From Geosiphon pyriformis (lineage: Eukaryota > Glomeromycota > Glomeromycetes > Archaeosporales > Geosiphonaceae): DNA of 64,000 nt. The notes beneath the pieces were generated by a model. The model was not told the DNA's origin. It did no database searches and was given only the letters and a program-made list of their open reading frames with translations. Where the stretch lies: NCBI GenBank assembly GCA_016748015.1, contig JAAOMT010000777.1, positions 252,347 through 316,346 on the forward strand. The letters run 5' to 3'. Positions 21,449 to 33,419 of this stretch are shown in pieces. How positions within the stretch are numbered: the stretch's first letter is position 1; each line of letters opens with the position of its first letter. The position numbers and the translations under genes are program-made.

Positions 21449-23392
21449 TCAAGTTTGGTTGTTTGTAGAAGGGTTTTGTCTTGGTGCTGCAACTTCACCT
21501 TCAAAAAGTGCAGTTTGTTGAAAATTCTGTTCCTCTGGCATTGTTAAGTAACTTGGTTGTGTTTGGTAATGATTATGTCTCTGTTGAATCGGATTTCTGG
21601 GTACCAATTGATTGTTGGAGCTAGTTCTGTTGTTGTTGTTTTGAAAACGATTTTGTGGTGTGAATTGATTTTGTTGAGTGATTCTCCTAGCAGGTACTTG
21701 GTATTGTTGAACCGGAGGTGGTTGTTGATATTGTGCAATTGGTGGAGGTTGTTGGTATGGCTGTTGCATTAGTTGGGGAGCGGGTTGATAATGGTTGTTC
21801 TGGTACTGTGGTCTTGGTGAATAATAAGCTGGTGGTGGTGGAGATTGATAGTACGATTGTTGTGGTTGGGAATAACGTTGATTATTCCTTTGCTGCTGGT
21901 CTCTTTGCAACTTCCTACAATCTCGTTTCCAATGTCCTGGAATTCCACAATAGTGGCAATTCTGGGGTTGACCAATGGGTGCTGATTAGAAGTTTCCTTG
22001 GTTCCGTCGTTGGGGTGGTTGATATCTTTGCGATTGTTGCTGCGGTTGTTGTTGATTGGTGAAGTAGTTTTCAACTTTCTTGGTAAGCTGGTCAATTTTC
22101 TCTTCAGCTGCTGAGCTGGTTTCACCAATGGCAAGGTTAACAAGCTTTGTGCGGTTAGCTTCTTTCATAGCCATTTCGTAATTTTTCGCATGGCGAATGG
22201 CAGTAGCTAAATCTTCTGGGTTGTGTGGGCGAACTTTCTTGATCAGTTTGTCCTTTAGTCCAGCAATAAATTGATCCAAAATCTGAGCGTTGGAGTAATA
22301 TTCATCGGTTTCCAATTGGCGAATTCTTCTGAGTAGTTTGTTGAACTTTCCAAGGTAGGTCATGACTGATTCTGATGGATCTTGCTTAATGTTTCGGAAT
22401 CGGTTTCGGAGTGTGATAGAGGTGTTGTTGTCGGTGAACTGTTGAAGAAAAGCATCTTTGAATGCTTGCCAGTTTTCAAATGGTCCTTCCAAATTTTCGA
22501 ACCATTCTCCGGCCGTTCCTTGGAGAAAGTAAGGAATTGCTTTGAGCATTCTGGCTGCATTCCATCCATTCGTATCTCCTGCTTTCGAAACTTTGTCAAG
22601 CCATTCTTGAGGACTGGTATCGCTATCTTCACCAGTAAATTCGGGAATTTTTGCAATATAAGCGGTTGCCATTTCTTCGTTTTCAAGGTCTTCTGGTTCT
22701 TCCTGTTCTGATTCAGTTCCTTCGCTTTCTAGGTTCTCAGAATGATTACTTTGATTTTCTTGTAAGTAATCAAGAAGGTTGGTGCTAGTTGATATTGGTT
22801 CCTGCTGTTGAGTAGGATTCTTTGGTGACTGAAAATCTTCTATTCTCAAGAACCGGACAAGTAGTGAATCTGGTGTCTGTGGTTGAGCAAGTGAAGCAGG
22901 AAACGGTGTAAGGGATAGTGGTAGTTTGATATTGGTTCTTTGTTCTGGTGTTTGTAGATGTTTGGCAGTTGTCTTTGGAGTTTTTGGAGTATTGGGGGTG
23001 GTGCTGAAAAGTTGTTTCTGTTTCTGTTTGCCTTTATTGCTTGTTTCTGTCTCTGATTCGAAACCTAGAGAAAATTGTTGTGGGACTGGGTATTTTTCTT
23101 CACAGTATTGGATGATATTAAAATCAAGTTCTTGAAAGTAGGTGGCAATTGTTTCACTGTTGAGCTCCTCAGTATTTAGACGAGAATAGTGTAGTAAGTT
23201 GTTGTAGAGGTTGCTTTTGACTTCAGTAATGTTGTAATCTCCAAATAGGTAGTTGTTGAATCGGTTTTCGATGTATTGGTATAATGATTTCTTAAATGCC
23301 TCAATTCCGTCTTGGATGTTGAATCTTTGCTTGCAGTGAGTGTAAATCGACTGGTAGTACTCTAGAGTTGTTATGTCTGAAGCAGACGCCAC
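21449..23392 (-). pseudogene. gag: Gag of element E with one internal stop
   Basis: Structural protein. The frame opens at GTG 23392 (TTCAAAGTGGCG) with no ATG upstream in the leader. It has a 468-residue part ending TAA at 21986, then continues in the same frame for 178 residues to 21449. Retrotrans_gag covers roughly residues 230-430 (IPEFTGEDSD, PYFLQGTAGEWF, FLQQFTDNNTSI, DQFIAGLKDKL). The zinc knuckle CHYCGIPGHWKRDC (perfect CX2CX4HX4C) comes just after the TAA, followed by a Gln/Pro/Tyr-rich tail. The TAA could be a CAA mutated once, or be read through. It is homologous to family-C Gag and richer in CpG than its neighbours. Confidence 0.85.
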
Positions 23393-23437
23393 TTTGAAGT
23401 TGTTGTTGCTGTGTTGTTTCCGTGGGAGAGCACCAAA

Positions 23438-24408
23438 TGTTACCGGAGGTTTTTGGTCTCTTTTCTTAAATGTTGTTGATGCTTGTTTGCTGTTTTATTC
23501 ACGACTAGAGGAAGTAGTTGAACCTTCGATAACTGAATTTATCTTCAAATTATCTCCTATAATTTGAACCGCTGGGCTTATAAGTGGAATGGCCAATTCC
23601 GTGCCAGTTACTTTATGTAGTTACGTTGTAGTAAACGTCAACTCTTTCCCAGGAATTGCTTGTCTGGAAGCTCACTAAAAATGTGTAGTTACTTTGCTGT
23701 GAAAGTCAACTCTTCTACAGGAATCTCGTCTGTAGGCTACTCAAATGATTATGATAAGAAAAGAAAGAGAAAAATAAAAGAAACGTAAAGAAATAGAATT
23801 TTGTCAAGGAAACGTTTTCTATCCAGGCCTGGAGTCACTAACAGATTACTGAAATTGGTAGCTAATCAATTTCAAAATGTTAGTTGTGTTGAGAGAATTT
23901 CAAGTGTAATAATCAAAGGATTTGGTTTTCGAATATTTAATTTTTATTTGAGATTGTAAAAAAAGTGATTTGTTCTAATTAAGATACCTAAAGTAAGATA
24001 CTATGGTAGGATATGAGAAGATACATTTTCTTGAAGAGAGAAGCTCTTCTTTTATACAACTTGTTGTAGTACTAGTCTTTGAACTTGCACTTTTTCTTTT
24101 TTCTAGAATTTCGGTGAACTAAAGATACATTTCGGCGAACTACAAGTTATTTCGCTGAACTATGAATTATTTCGGCCAATTTTCATTAATTTCGGCGAAT
24201 TTTGGCTATGTTATATGGTTCAGGGTATTGTGTAAATTGATCATCTCAATTTCTATGGTCCAAATCGGGTTATTGATTAAATGATGATAATTGCTAATTT
24301 GATTAAATAATAAGTGAAATTCGAAACGATAATAATATATGCTAATTAATGATAGGAATTATAAAGGAAATTTCATGCTAATTAATAGCTAAAATTCTAC
24401 TGGTAACA
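23438..24408 (-). repeat. 5' LTR of element E
   Basis: Near-identical partner of 19649-20620. Reading on the minus strand it ends ...CCGGTAACA, then TT, then TGGTGCTCTCCC, a primer-binding site starting with the same eight bases as that of family C. Confidence 0.95.
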
Positions 24409-24433
24409 CCATGATGAAAATGAACTCTGGAGA

Positions 24434-25370
24434 ATGGCAAGTGCGAAAGCAGAAGGTGCAACAACTAGTGAACTACTGGAAATCAAAAACAACTCTCTAT
24501 CTCTTTTTGAACCTGAATATGTCCAAACTTTTGATGTCTTTAGCAACATTGAGGATAACCCAGAAGAATTCTATGAATATTATCAGCAATTAGCACCCAC
24601 TAAAGAAGAACAAGAGCAGCATTTAGAGCAGTTGCATACTCAATTATGTCAACATTGTTTGATTCCCTGTGACTTTCAATATTGTAATAAGTGTAATCTC
24701 ATTTACAATCTACCAATCTGCATGATTTATACAATTCCAGAGGAAAAGAAACCAATCAGCAGCTATGCATCAGAATTGGAATCAATTTTCAATTCTGATT
24801 CAAACTCTGACAACAATGATGACAAAAACAATGGTTCTAACTCTACTCAATATGGCAATGAAAATAACAACAATTTGGACTCCAATTTAAACCCTAAAAG
24901 ATATATTGTACTCCCTGATCTTACCAAGGAACAAAAACTGAAATGGTTCAGTGATAATAACAAAGGTATCATGCTTGAACATGCACATAATACTGATGCA
25001 GAGTTTGATTTGAGATATCCAGGAAAAGATCTTATCAAATTGAAACCACATTTGCACACTTGCATTAATCTGAAAATAGTACTGGAAATTTTAGCAATAA
25101 TAATGGTTCAACTAGCATCCAGGAGTAGTTTAGCAAAAAAGAGGATCAACATTAGAGAAGGAATAATTGATGCAGAATACATAAAAAATATCATTGCTAT
25201 GCTATAAAATAATTCAGAAAAGGTGTATATCATAGATCCAAATGAAAAGATAGCACAAACAATATTCTTACCTCTGGTAAAAATAACTCAGCTAGTGTTA
25301 GTGGGAAACAGGGAAGAATTAGGAATCACAGCCAAAGGGATACAGAGATTCAGATCAACAGGTAAAATAG
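24434..25370 (+). pseudogene. Cys-rich module 2 and dUTPase domain, family C int1
   Basis: Part of the family-C polyprotein between protease and RT. A second Cys cluster (LCQHCLIPCDFQYCNKC, about 24645-24695) is followed by a Ser/Asn/Asp-rich linker. Then come five motifs in the order of trimeric dUTPases: DAEFDLRYPG (motif 1), ASRSSLAKKRI (motif 2), GIIDAEYIKNI with the Asp and Tyr kept (motif 3), EKIAQTIFLPL (motif 4), and KGIQRFRSTG (motif 5, usually RGxxGFGSTG). dUTPases hydrolyse dUTP to dUMP and so limit uracil in DNA. One stop (TAA, 25205) lies between motifs 3 and 4, in frame. The int2 copy is at 34732-35480. Confidence 0.8.
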
Positions 25371-27195
25371 ATATACCAGTTAATATAATGAAGGAAGAGA
25401 TTATTGACAAAGAAAAAATTATCTCAACTCGTCAATTAATTTCTATTCCACCATATGATCAGTATATGTTAGCCATAAAAAGAGAAGTAAAAAATCAAGC
25501 TCAGTTGTTTGAAACAGAAGCCACCATTTGCAAATCAGAAAAGATTGGATTCACTAATCTCTATATATTAGCCAAAAGCCCCAAAAACATCAAAATTCCC
25601 ATCTACAACACAACGAAAAGTGTCATTGAAATACCAAAGAGAACTATTATTGAATATTTAACCACTAAAGTTGAGAATCAACCACCAAACCACATTCCAG
25701 ATTTTCTACAGCTTTGCAGATATGTGGACATTACATCACAAACCATCTACAGACAAAGTAAATATTATCTGCTCCAACCAGAACAATTGGAACAAATAAA
25801 CATGGGGAATCTAGACCCACTCTAACAGATACAACTAAAGATGTTACTCAGCAATTTCAATGACATTTTTGCTAGCAAAAATGAATTTGGCTGCACCAAT
25901 ATTATCCAGCATTAGATTAAGACTGAAGATGCAATGCCAATTAAACAAAAAGCATACAGAGTACCATCAACTAGCCATAAGATCATTTGTCAAGAAATCA
26001 ATTGGATGCTTGACAATGGGCTAATTCAGCTATCAATGAATCCATAGTCATTACCAATGGTACTAGTTCATAAAAAGAATGAAAAAATCTGCTTTTGTGT
26101 AGATTATCAAAAACTCAACAGTGTTACTCATGGAGACAGTTATCCAACTTCATGGATTTAAGAATTATTCAATGCTTTTGGTGAAAATAAATGGTTCTTA
26201 ACATTAGATCTAAATAGTGGTTACTGGCAAGTAGTCATGGATCCAGCCGACAAAGAAAAGACTGCATTCACAACAAGAGAAAAAAATTTTGAATTTGAAG
26301 TAATGCCATTCAGCTTAATGAATACTCCAGCCACATTCCAAAGATTAATGAAAATCATTTACATAGAACTATTATAGAAATCAGTAGTTGTATACTTGGA
26401 TAACACCAACGTATTTTCAAAAACATTTGACAATCATTTCTATTATCTACAGCAAGTGTTTGAAAGACTCAGAAGAGCAGAATTAAAGTTAAATACAACC
26501 AAGTGTTTCTTTGAAAAAACTGAACTCAAGTTTTTGGGACATGTCATAAGCAAGGACAGGATCAAAACAGATCCAGACAAAATTGAAGTTGTCAAGAACT
26601 TTTCAGTACCAAATAATCTCATAGAATTAAGAGCATTTTTGGGATTTACAGGGTATTATTGCCATTTTATTAAAGACTTTTCTAAACTAGCTCAGTCATT
26701 GCACCAACTTCAAAACAAGAATGTGAAATATGAATGGACAAAAATCTAGCAAGAAGCTTTTAATACACTAAGAAGAAAGCTCATTCAAGCTTCAGTGTTA
26801 ATTTATCTGAACCATAACAAATCATTCATCATCACCACTGATGCATCAAATCAAGCACTGGAAGCAGTACTATGGCAGAGAAGACCAGATGAAAGAGAAC
26901 ATTCAGTAGCATATGCCAGCCAAAGTTTGAGTCCAGCAAAAAAGAACTATGAGACACCAGCACTAAAACACTTAGCTATTTACTGGGCAATAATAAAATA
27001 AAAAGAATATTTGAGCCAAAAATTTGACATTTACACAGACCATAAAGGATTAACTTTAATCCAGAAACAAGAATTTGAAGATGACTGCCATGCTCAATGG
27101 AAGATAGAACTTTTAGCATACAAATATACAGTACATTACAAAAAGAGAAAAAAAAATGGAAATGCCGACAGTTTATCACAAATGAGACAAATCTA
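25371..27195 (+). pseudogene. pol: Reverse transcriptase and RNase H, int1 copy
   Basis: Copies element RNA into DNA. After a linker (ISIPPYDQYMLAIKREVKN, NLYILAKSPKNI) the RT fingers and palm run from about 25900. Motifs are DNGLIQ, ICFCVDYQKLN, FLTLDLNSGYWQV, FEFEVMPFSLMNTPATFQ and VVYLDN, where YLDD is normal, so one catalytic Asp is Asn. FLGHVISKDRIK marks the thumb. RNase H follows (TTDASNQALEAVLWQ at about 26830, ASQSLSPAKKNYET, YTDHKGL). It is in the same frame as Gag, protease and dUTPase, with scattered stops. Confidence 0.88.
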
Positions 27196-27259
27196 AAAAT
27201 ATTTCAACCCAAAAATATAACAAAAAATGAATACACAAAAATACTAACAATTCCAACAT

Positions 27260-28495
27260 TATATAAAAACTCAATTATTTAAGAAGAAATTATCTCAAAA
27301 GAAACAAAACAACATAAAACAGTAATCAAAATATTTTATTAACCATTAAAATATACTTTACTGAAAAAACAAAAAAAATTCAGATCAACCAATCAGAGTA
27401 ATCACAGAACCAGAAAAAAAGACAATATTATTCAAAATGCACTCAGATCTAATAGCAAAATATTTTCATAAAAAAGCAATCATAGAAAGAACCAGAAAAA
27501 GATACTATTGGCCATTAATATATTCAGATATTATCCAATATGTTCAAAATTGTGATGCTTGTCAAAGAAAAGGAGGAACAAAACCCAGTGAACCATTGAG
27601 CCCAATTAAAGTAGAACAACTATTTGACCGCATTGGAATTGACTTAGTTGAACCACTATCTATAATCAGCAGAGGCAACAGATACATTGCAGTAGCCATG
27701 AACTATCTCACAAAATGGCCAGAAGTAAAAGCCATTCAAAAAGCAGATGCAAAATCTGTTGCCGAATTCATTCATCAAGATTTGATTTGCCGACACAGAT
27801 GTCCAAAAAAACTGTTATCAGATCAAAGAACTCACTTTGTGAATAAAACATTAGCAGAATTAAGTCAAAGATTTGGGATAAAAAGACCATTATTATCACC
27901 ATACTATCCACAAACAAATGGGCTAGTTAAAAGATTTAACAGAATATTATGTGAAGCAATAGCCAAGATCAGTCAAGAAAACCAGGACAAATGAGATTTG
28001 TTTATACCATCAGTATTATTTGCTTATTGAACAATGAAGCAAGACACTACACAAGCAACACTATTTGAATTAGTATATGGTAGAACAGCAATATTACCAG
28101 TTGAGATAGAAGTCAACACTTATCTAACAGAACCAATAACTGAAGACAATTTTCAGGAAACATTGCTAAGAAGAACATATAACTTGATGGAAACACTAGA
28201 AAACAAATGGCAAAGAGCAGCTGATAACATCTAAAAGTCACAAGAGAAACAAAAAGAAAAACATGATAACCAACTACCAGACAAACCAGTTGAATTCAAA
28301 ATTGGAAACAAAGTACTTTTATATTGTATCAAAGCAGAAAAACAATGGAATAGAAAATTTGACCCCAAATAGAATGGACCATTTCACATAGAAAAAATTC
28401 TTGGAAATAGAGCTTATAAATTAAGATATGACAACAAAATCTTAGCCAAAGCAGCACATAGTGATCAACTGAAACCATATCATTATTGTTACTAG
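27260..28495 (+). pseudogene. Integrase, int1 copy
   Basis: Inserts the DNA copy into the genome. The HHCC zinc-binding part ends in YVQNCDACQRKGG (about 27535-27585). The core has FDRIGIDLVEPL (first Asp) and LLSDQRTHFVN (second Asp), but NGLVKRFNR has Lys where the third catalytic Glu is expected; the int2 copy shows the same change. A GPY/F-type tail is seen as NGPFHIEKILGNRAYKLR (about 28375-28430). The frame ends KPYHYCY then TAG at 28493. Confidence 0.85.
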
Positions 28496-29905
28496 GTGAA
28501 AGCTATGGATTTGTAACTTCTTAGCAATGACAATAACTTTCACCTGGAACACACATTACCATAATTATGCTACTGACTATAATATATCATGGGTGTATAG
28601 ACTATTTCAGTAGATGGGAAAGCAAAAGGAATACATGATAAGGTCATTAAAAGTGAAAGAAAGTATTGTCATTATTATTTGTTTTTGAGCAAAAACCAGT
28701 CTTAGGTATTTGAAAAAGGGAAAAAAGAAGTCACATCTCTTTATATGTATTAGAAACACAACCAGCAACAAAAAGTGAAACCAACTACTCAAAGAAATAT
28801 GTAACCAGAATTCTTTCAATTAGTCATTGAAAGAGTGTGGTGTTTAAATACCTGCTTTAAAAATGAAGTTATAAGAATTATATAAAGAATTATGAAGGTC
28901 AAACATAACTGAAATAGATTTTGCTTAAACTTTTTATTGTTGAGACTACTCTCTAACAATATAATACTTTATTACTTATTTTTATATTTAACAACTTGTT
29001 TGGTGAAACAAGACTTAATGTGAAATGATAATAACACATGATTTAAAAGATCAGAAGTAATAGAACAACTTAAAATGGTGATAACAAGTAAGTAAAAGAT
29101 TATAAACAATGTGATTCCAAATGGTGATAAGGAATATGGGAAGACATATTTGAGATTGTGATGACAAGTATTTAGAGCATAGAAAAAAGGAGGGAGAGTG
29201 TAAGGAGTAGAGGAAAGGACTAACTGCTCACTATAAAACTATAGCAAAAAGTTGACTCAGTATTGAACTGATACTTTCCTGAACTGACAAAGGAGCTGTA
29301 TATATAGCTAAATTATATCAGATCTACATATTATATTAGAACTATTTAAAATACATCAATTATTTATATACATTTAATTAATCAATTTATGATGAGCTTA
29401 CTTGGCCTGTTATTCATCCAAGAGCTAATAATTTAGATGATTAGATTTAGATGGCTGAATCTAGAATATTGATTGTAAATCAATGATACCAATTGTGATT
29501 ATGATCAACATAATCAGAAGTAGATCAATTGATTACATTTCTTAGTAACTACTTTTAACCATTAATTGCAGATCTGAAATATTAGATTGTTTCAATAAGG
29601 GCATATGAGAATTTTAGAGCATAACAAAATCTGTTGTTATTTGATTACATGTATCAATCATTCATTTCCATTGGTGTTTCTTAGTTTGCCAAGATTTCTT
29701 TGTATCCAACTTAGTTAAACTGTTGGATTGTGCTATATTTCTTTGTTGTAATTGGATTAATTGCTGATCATTTATTCTCAAATTGCCAGCTGATTTTGTT
29801 GATTAAGTGTGATAATGTAGGTTTTTTTTGCATGATTTTGATGTTAATTTTTATTGTATGTGTTGTAATTTTTGCATTGAAAAGTGTGAAAATCTTCTAG
29901 TAACA
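28487..29905 (+). repeat. LTR-like segment F with TGTTACTAG/CTAGTAACA ends
   Basis: A 1419-bp stretch bounded by a perfect 9-bp inverted terminal pair of LTR type, with a TATA-like 'ctgtatatatagct' near 29290 and three loose repeats of GTGATAACAAGTA upstream of it. It starts within the last codons of the int1 polyprotein. No target duplication is seen (TTAT before, CCAT after), and no second copy is in the window. It may be a solo LTR, or simply non-coding 3' interior of int1 with ends matching by chance. Confidence 0.4.
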
Positions 29906-30120
29906 CCATATAGTGTTACTATCTACCAGTAATATTCCACAATTAGGAGTACAGAGAATACTAGTCCAACCAGATGAGATTTCATAAGATCTGGAACCAG
30001 TCATAATCATTAAACCAAACACATAAAATGAAACAATGGAAAGAATATATAAAGACATAATAGATGTAATAGAAGACATCAGAAAAATAGAAATTACCAA
30101 CAATATCTACTCACTAATGC
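29906..30120 (+). other. Probable 3' interior of int1, no gene
   Basis: 215 bp between segment F and LTR2, without credible coding. It starts with the right half of a perfect hairpin: TAGTAACAC at 29898-29906 pairs with GTGTTACTA at 29913-29921 across CATATA. No clear polypurine tract precedes LTR2. Confidence 0.5.
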
Positions 30121-30992
30121 TGTTATTCATAAAATATAGGAAAGATATTAGTATATAAATTAGCCAATCAGAAGTAACCATAGTAAATATGAAATTCTAA
30201 GATTCCTCTCAAGAGGAATTACAGGATTCCAGGAATTTCAGAATTCTTGTACAAGGAATCGCAAGATTCCAGAATTCCAGAATTCTTCTCAAAAAGAATT
30301 GCAGGATTCCAGAAATTCCAGAATTTCTGGCATAAAGAATCAAAGAATTGAGGAATCTCAATTATATATATATAGTGGTAGTATTAGAAGTAGAAAAGAC
30401 AGACCTCCCAGTTTAAATTTAATCTAAACAACCTTCCACATCACAATATTAATAAAATAACTATTTGTTATTCTAATCCACTTTCCACTATTAATACTAC
30501 ATGTTAATAGTAATTCATACTTGACCATATTAGAACAATAGCTCTTGATTATAGCTATTGACAAAATACTAACTTGTAATTGCTTTTACTTATTTTCTTA
30601 TTTTTCTTTTATTTTCTTTTATTTCTTTTGTTATTTCTTTGGAGTTACTAATTGATTAAAGATTAAGTGCTGAGATATTGATGTCAAGAATAGCCTGGTA
30701 AAAGACTTCAAAGGAAGGGTATAAGAAGTATATATATTAATGGATAGCTTACCAAAAAGGCATCCCTGCCAAGATTACTGGCCACTATGCTAAGAAAAAA
30801 ATTCGATGGAATTGTGATTCTAAAAGACTACTGGAAAGACAATAATTGAATCTCTGTCTATTATACAAAAGACTTCAACTCAAAACCTTCAGATACAACC
30901 AACATACTAATATTACCAGTATTATTAAGACATTGAGCACCAAGTTATGGATTTGTTATTTGATTTGAGACCCCAAATAATCACCTGTAACA
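30121..30992 (+). repeat. Family-C LTR2 (872 bp)
   Basis: Starts TGTTATTCATAAAATATA, with the GGAATTC palindrome array at 30190-30345 and TATATATATAG near 30365, and ends AATCACCTGTAACA. It is followed by TT and TGGTGCTTT, a decayed primer-binding site. It serves as the 3' LTR of int1 and the 5' LTR of int2. Confidence 0.88.
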
Positions 30993-31054
30993 TTTGGTGC
31001 TTTCTGTAAGGTATAATCCTACAGAGAACCAGCACTAACAGCAATCATCCAAAA

Positions 31055-32860
31055 GTGGCAGAACCAGAAAACACAAAAGCAAACCATTTAAGATTTGCCA
31101 AATTCTTGTTTCAACAATACAGCCAACAATTAAGATTAAACAATAATCATTTCCCAACAAAATCAGCTTTCAACTTTTACATCAATAATAAAATCACAAA
31201 CTGCTTAGAAGAGACAGTTAACATCAAATCAGTAAGAGAAAACTTTTACACAGAATTATTTCAATACACCAACTTATTAAGAAATTACAGTTTTATATCA
31301 ATCATCAGGGAAATTAATCAAACCATTAAAAAGTACACCCAACAACAATTTTCTATCACATACACAGACAAAGACAAAGAAGATTGCAAACACCAGTAGT
31401 AATACCCAAAACAATACAACCACTCACTTAGAAGAAAAACAGAGTTGAATTGCCAACAAATCTATCATATCACTATACACTCAGAAGCACTATCAACATT
31501 GTATCAACCAGCATATTCACATCACACATGACATCAACATTTGGACAACTTCCATTTCAAAATAAACAAAAGAAAGCAGAATTACTAGGAACCTATGGCA
31601 ATTATTTTGAAGAATTTAAATTACAATTGCCAATGTCATCAAGATTTCAATTACCACCATCTCAACTCGATTTCAGAAATACAAGTTCTTGGGAAATAAC
31701 AAAATCAGAAGAAAAAGAAGAAAAAGAAGCCAAAAATCAAAAATTTACTTACCAGAAACCAATTTCAGAAAATCTGGACATTGAAACCCCAAACTTTCAG
31801 ATGCAGTAAGATTCTAATTTAGAAAATCTGGAAATTAAAACTCCAAACTTTCAAACTCCTCAAAATCCAAACAATACGAACTCTGAAACAATTAATCAGC
31901 AAAACTTACCTCTAGTAATCATCATTAATCAACCACCAATTGAACCAATTATTGAACCAATCCAACAGCAGCCACTTCAACCACCTCAACAATCACAACA
32001 GCTGCTTCAACAGCCACAACAGCAATTACAACCACCACAACAGTAACAACAACTGAACTTAGATCCAATAGCCTACACTTCAATAGCAAAACTCAAGAAA
32101 TTCATTGGCAAAGAAAATGATGTTCAAATATGGTTCAACAATATTAAAAAGGCCATCACAGCCAATGAATAAAATGATACAAGAGCCCTCCAAGCCATCT
32201 CTTATTTTTTCCAGGACATTACTGACTCATGGTATCAAAGCTTAGCCAACAAACCCCAGGATTTCAATGCATTCAAGCTTGCATTCCTACAATATTTCAG
32301 TAATAATAATAGCATCAATCAATTGGCAAACACTTTTACCACCATTAAGCAAGGAGAAAATGAAGCAGTTACTACTTACTTAGGATGCTTTTACAAAAAT
32401 CTGCACCAAATCCAGACCATACAGACTGATTATTTTACAGTGCCACAAATTCTAAACCAATTCATCAAAGGTCTGCACAGTAGCATTCTCCAATGTATAT
32501 GTCCAATACATCCAGTAGACCTTCAAGCTGCAGTTACAAACACCAGAGATTTTAAAGCAGCTAAACTCGAAGCTAACCATGCCCAAGCCATTAATCTAGT
32601 AATGAATGAATTATCTGAATTGGATTCCAAATTAAAACAATTTAGTGATTCCATCAATCAGAAATTAGAGGGATACTTAATTGACAATCAAGCAATTTAT
32701 CAACCACCACAATGACGTAATAATTCCGAAAACATGAATCATATCTAGAATCAGTCACATCCAACATCTTCAACCAATTAACAGTGACAGCAGAAGATGC
32801 GTGCTTGTCACTATTGTGATAAACAAGGACATTTACAGTTTGAATGCCATAAACAGCTAA
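31055..32860 (+). pseudogene. gag: Gag of family C, int2 copy, broken
   Basis: The frame opens at GTG 31055 (AAAGTGGCAGAA); an in-frame TAA lies upstream near 31007 with no ATG between them. The N-terminal block is at 31055-31399, followed by a shift to another frame in an A-rich stretch. A Gln/Pro-rich segment lies at about 31950-32045. Retrotrans_gag runs to 32715 (FNAFKLAFLQYFSNNNSI, QGENEAVTTYLGCF, PQILNQFIKGL). The knuckle at about 32808 reads CHYCDKQGHLQFEC, intact. Several stops are present. Confidence 0.82.
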
Positions 32861-33419
32861 ATAAATAAAGATCAGGCTATTAGTATCAAAACTCCGATTG
32901 CTAATTATGAACTTAGAATTACATTAGTAATTAATCACCAGAACTGTATCAACCAAATTACCTACCTATGACACAACAACCAATCTATTAACTACCAATT
33001 TATCAGCCAACAATACTCATCATTTATCAACTGCAGTCCCAACTCACTTATCCACTGCAGCCTTAGGCAATTTATTAGTTTCAACAAATTCAAACACTGT
33101 TATAGAACTTACTTCAAAATGGAACCCAAAGACCATGACTGACACAACAAAGCTGAAAATTGTCAATAGTAGTCTATCAACTCATTCCCAGTTCCTCAAA
33201 CCAGCCATCAGGATCTTGACAATAGAATTCGGGCACCGGGAACCCCCAAAACCCGAATGCTCAACACTATTTAAGTCTTCTGGTTATCCCAAAAGATGCC
33301 TTACTCAACAATCAGGAACCTAACCAACACAAATCACTTACCAGCAATATACCTCCCACCACCATAACAAACAACAAATCATTAGCCACAATTTTTCCAT
33401 TCGAATTTGAGGAAACCAC

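Larger units (their letters stand above)
19649..24408 (-). mobile_element. Element E: young LTR retrotransposon without pol
   Basis: LTRs of 972 bp (19649-20620) and 971 bp (23438-24408) ending TGTTACC...GGTAACA, with target duplication CCAT at 19645-19648 and 24409-24412. The LTRs differ by three substitutions and one 1-bp indel as counted by eye, so the insertion is recent. The 2817-bp interior codes on the minus strand for Gag and one unknown protein only; there is no protease, RT or integrase. It lies inside the family-C polyprotein, whose uninterrupted sequence is seen at about 34500-34570. It must be moved by enzymes from elsewhere. Confidence 0.93.

Noticed and set aside
21718-22062. 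Plus-strand open frames within element E (21557-22711)
   Set aside because: Antisense shadows of the Gln/Pro-rich and capsid parts of the E Gag.
24950-25370. Host dUTPase gene
   Set aside because: In frame with protease and RT, duplicated in int2 and flanked by LTRs, so it belongs to the transposon.
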